From the NCBI GenBank assembly GCA_047921175.1, contig JBLRWQ010000032.1, positions 1-34,474 of the forward strand: DNA of 34,474 nt, read 5' to 3'. Positions 32,837 to 34,474 of the stretch are shown piece after piece. Each line of letters begins with the position of its first letter. The first letter of the stretch is position 1. Source of the DNA: T1Sed10-7 sp047921175. Lineage in GTDB: Bacteria; Actinomycetota; Nitriliruptoria; Nitriliruptorales; Nitriliruptoraceae. Position numbers and translations under genes: made by a program. The notes under the pieces are model-generated. The model made no database searches and was not told the DNA's origin. It saw nothing but the letters and a program-made list of their open reading frames with translations.

Positions 32837-34474
32837 TCAGCCGACGGTCAGCTCGAGCCAGGTGTCCTCGGCCTCGTGGATCGAGGCATCGACCGCCACC
32901 AGCTCGTCCTGCAGGGCCATCAGCCTCTTGGGGTCCGAGGCGGCGGTCACCATCGCCGCCAGCACCCGGTCGCGTTCCTCGGCCAGCTTGGCCAGGCGCT
33001 GCTCCAGCTGGCGGACCTGCCGGCGCTCGGCCTGGCGGCGCGCGTTGTCCTCCGCCGAGGTGGAGCGCACCGCCGCCTGGCGGGCCACGCGCGCCTCGGC
33101 GGCGGCGCGTCGGGCCAGCGCCTGCTCGCGGTAGCCGGCCCAGTCGAGGTGCTCGCTCAGACGGCCGTCCTCGACGGCGATGATCCGGTCGGTGACCCGG
33201 TCGAGCAGGTAGCGGTCGTGGCTGGCGACGACCAGCGTGCCCTCGAACCCGTCGAGGTGGTCCTCGAGCACCGCCAGGGTGTCGAGGTCCAGGTCGTTGG
33301 TGGGCTCGTCCAGCAGCAGGACGTTCGGGGCGGTGACCAGCAGGTGGAGCAGGGCGAGCCGGCGCCGCTCGCCCCCCGACAGCAGCGCGACCGGGGTGCG
33401 CTGGGTGCGGCTGTCGAACCCGAACCGCTCCGCGAGGCGGTGCGCCGGCAGCCGCTCGCCGTTCTTCAGCGGCACGTGGGCGCCGACGGCCAGCACCGTG
33501 TCCAGCGCGGTGACGTCACCGGGGGGCACCGTGGCGAGCTGCTCGAAGATGCCGAGGTGGACGGTCCGACCGCGACGGATCTCGCCCGCGTCGGGCGTGA
33601 GCGTCCCGGTCAGCAGGTGCAGCAGGGTGGTCTTGCCGGACCCGTTGGGTCCCACGATGCCGATCCGCTCGCCCGGTCCGATGGCGAGGTCCACGTCGTC
33701 CAGCACCCGATGGTCCCCACGGGTGATCGTGACCCCCTCGAGCTCGAACACCTCGTCCCCGAGCCGGCGCGCGCCCGTGCCGAGCTCCAGCGGCTGCGCG
33801 TCGGCGTCCCCGGCAGCCGCCTGGCGGAGCCGCTCGGCCTGCTCGATGCGGAAGCGTGGCTTGGTGCCGCGGGCCTTCGGGGCCCGGCGCAGCCACGCGA
33901 TCTCCTTGCTGTACAGGTTGCGTGCCCGCGCGGTGGTCCGCTGGCGTTGCGCGGCGCGCTCGGCCCGGGCCTCCAGCAGGCTCGAGTAGGTGCCGTCGTG
34001 CCACAGGACCTCGGCGGGCTCGCCGGGGGCGGGCGGCAGCAGGTCGAGCATCCGGTTGACCGTGCGCTCGAGCACGTAGCGGTCGTGGGTCACCACCACG
34101 AGCCCCGTGCGGCGCCGGCGCAGCTCCTCCTCGAGCCAGTCCACGGTGTCGACGTCGAGGTGGTTGGTGGGCTCGTCCAGCACCAGCAGGTCGCTCGGGG
34201 CCAGCAGGGTGCGGGCCAGCGCCACGCGGCGGCGCTGCCCCCCGGAGGCCCGCAGCACGGCGAGCTCGCCGTCGACCCCGACCCGGTCGAGCAGCGCCGC
34301 CACCTCGTCGGCGCGTGCCAGCGGATCGCTCGCGGCCACCACCTCGGCGGCCGTGGCGTCGGGCAGGTCCAGTTCCTGGGGGAGCCAGCCGATCCGGAGC
34401 CCCGAGCGTGGCACGATGGCACCGGCATCGGGTTCCCGGTCACCAGCGATGATCCGGAGCAGGGTGGTCTTGCC
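32837..34474 (-). CDS. ABC-F family ATPase, Uup-like (5' end outside the window)
   Basis: About 545 residues are visible; the gene runs off the right edge in the first Walker A (GKTTLLRIIAGD). Domain 1 shows signature ASGGQRRRVALARTLL and Walker B LLVLDEPTNHLD. The linker (KEIAWLRRAPKARGTKPRFRI) is followed by domain 2 with GPNGSGKTTLL, signature LLSGGERRRLALLHLL and Walker B VLLLDEPTNDLD. The C-terminal coiled coil (ERRQVRQLEQRLAKLAEERDRV onwards) is of the Uup type. There are no membrane segments. ABC-F proteins act on the ribosome, in translation quality control or antibiotic protection; Uup has also been linked to DNA-branch handling. It ends 97 bases before the sigma gene on the same strand. 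Confidence 0.92.
   Translation of the reverse strand, partial: GKTTLLRIIAGDREPDAGAIVPRSGLRIGWLPQELDLPDATAAEVVAASDPLARADEVAALLDRVGVDGELAVLRASGGQRRRVALARTLLAPSDLLVLDEPTNHLDVDTVDWLEEELRRRRTGLVVVTHDRYVLERTVNRMLDLLPPAPGEPAEVLWHDGTYSSLLEARAERAAQRQRTTARARNLYSKEIAWLRRAPKARGTKPRFRIEQAERLRQAAAGDADAQPLELGTGARRLGDEVFELEGVTITRGDHRVLDDVDLAIGPGERIGIVGPNGSGKTTLLHLLTGTLTPDAGEIRRGRTVHLGIFEQLATVPPGDVTALDTVLAVGAHVPLKNGERLPAHRLAERFGFDSRTQRTPVALLSGGERRRLALLHLLVTAPNVLLLDEPTNDLDLDTLAVLEDHLDGFEGTLVVASHDRYLLDRVTDRIIAVEDGRLSEHLDWAGYREQALARRAAAEARVARQAAVRSTSAEDNARRQAERRQVRQLEQRLAKLAEERDRVLAAMVTAASDPKRLMALQDELVAVDASIHEAEDTWLELTVG

Overview
The window is very GC-rich (about three quarters G+C in lines I sampled by eye). 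Coding is tightly packed, GTG starts are frequent, and the gene content is actinobacterial: a GuaB1-type IMP-dehydrogenase relative, type I CoaA, LytR-CpsA-Psr, and stand-alone RAM and PF04020 proteins. I read it as chromosomal DNA of a high-GC actinobacterium, possibly a deep-branching lineage. That placement is inference. I see no rRNA, tRNA, CRISPR array, insertion sequence or prophage.

Region by region: (1) 1-3039: the tail of an unknown gene, guaB1 on the minus strand, then a two-gene arsenic-type unit, an ArsR/phosphatase fusion followed by ArsC, behind an interrupted palindrome. (2) 3036-8064: a minus-strand run (PF04020 membrane protein, M20 peptidase, DUF4126 protein) diverging from the helicase hrpB. 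(3) 8069-10673: an LCP cell-wall ligase, a low-molecular-weight phosphatase and a fructosamine-kinase homologue joined by two GTGA stop/start overlaps; the last two fit a protein deglycation pair. (4) 10836-15887: a class-V PLP enzyme, a histidine phosphatase with a small membrane protein, an EamA transporter and an alpha/beta hydrolase. (5) 15903-19875: coaA, a 7TM-HD cyclic-di-AMP-type phosphodiesterase, a RAM-domain protein and an alkyltransferase-like protein. (6) 20184-25728: two sigma-70 factors flanking a YibE/F protein, the second coupled by ATGA to a PBP4-type lipoprotein. (7) 25765-31487: MarR, a 5'-3' exonuclease, SDR plus unknown protein, a second EamA transporter, a DUF2087 regulator and a secreted lytic transglycosylase. 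(8) 31579-34474: a third sigma-70 factor upstream of the transglycosylase and the 3' part of an ABC-F gene.

The most distinctive feature is the set of three primary-like sigma factors, all with a recognisable region 1.1, inside about 12.6 kb. Two of them sit directly upstream of peptidoglycan enzymes. A second theme is promoter layout: many genes are preceded by a TA-(mostly G/C)3-T hexamer, in several cases only 7-9 nt before the start codon, which suggests leaderless mRNAs. Convergent genes usually overlap or abut, leaving no room for ordinary terminators.
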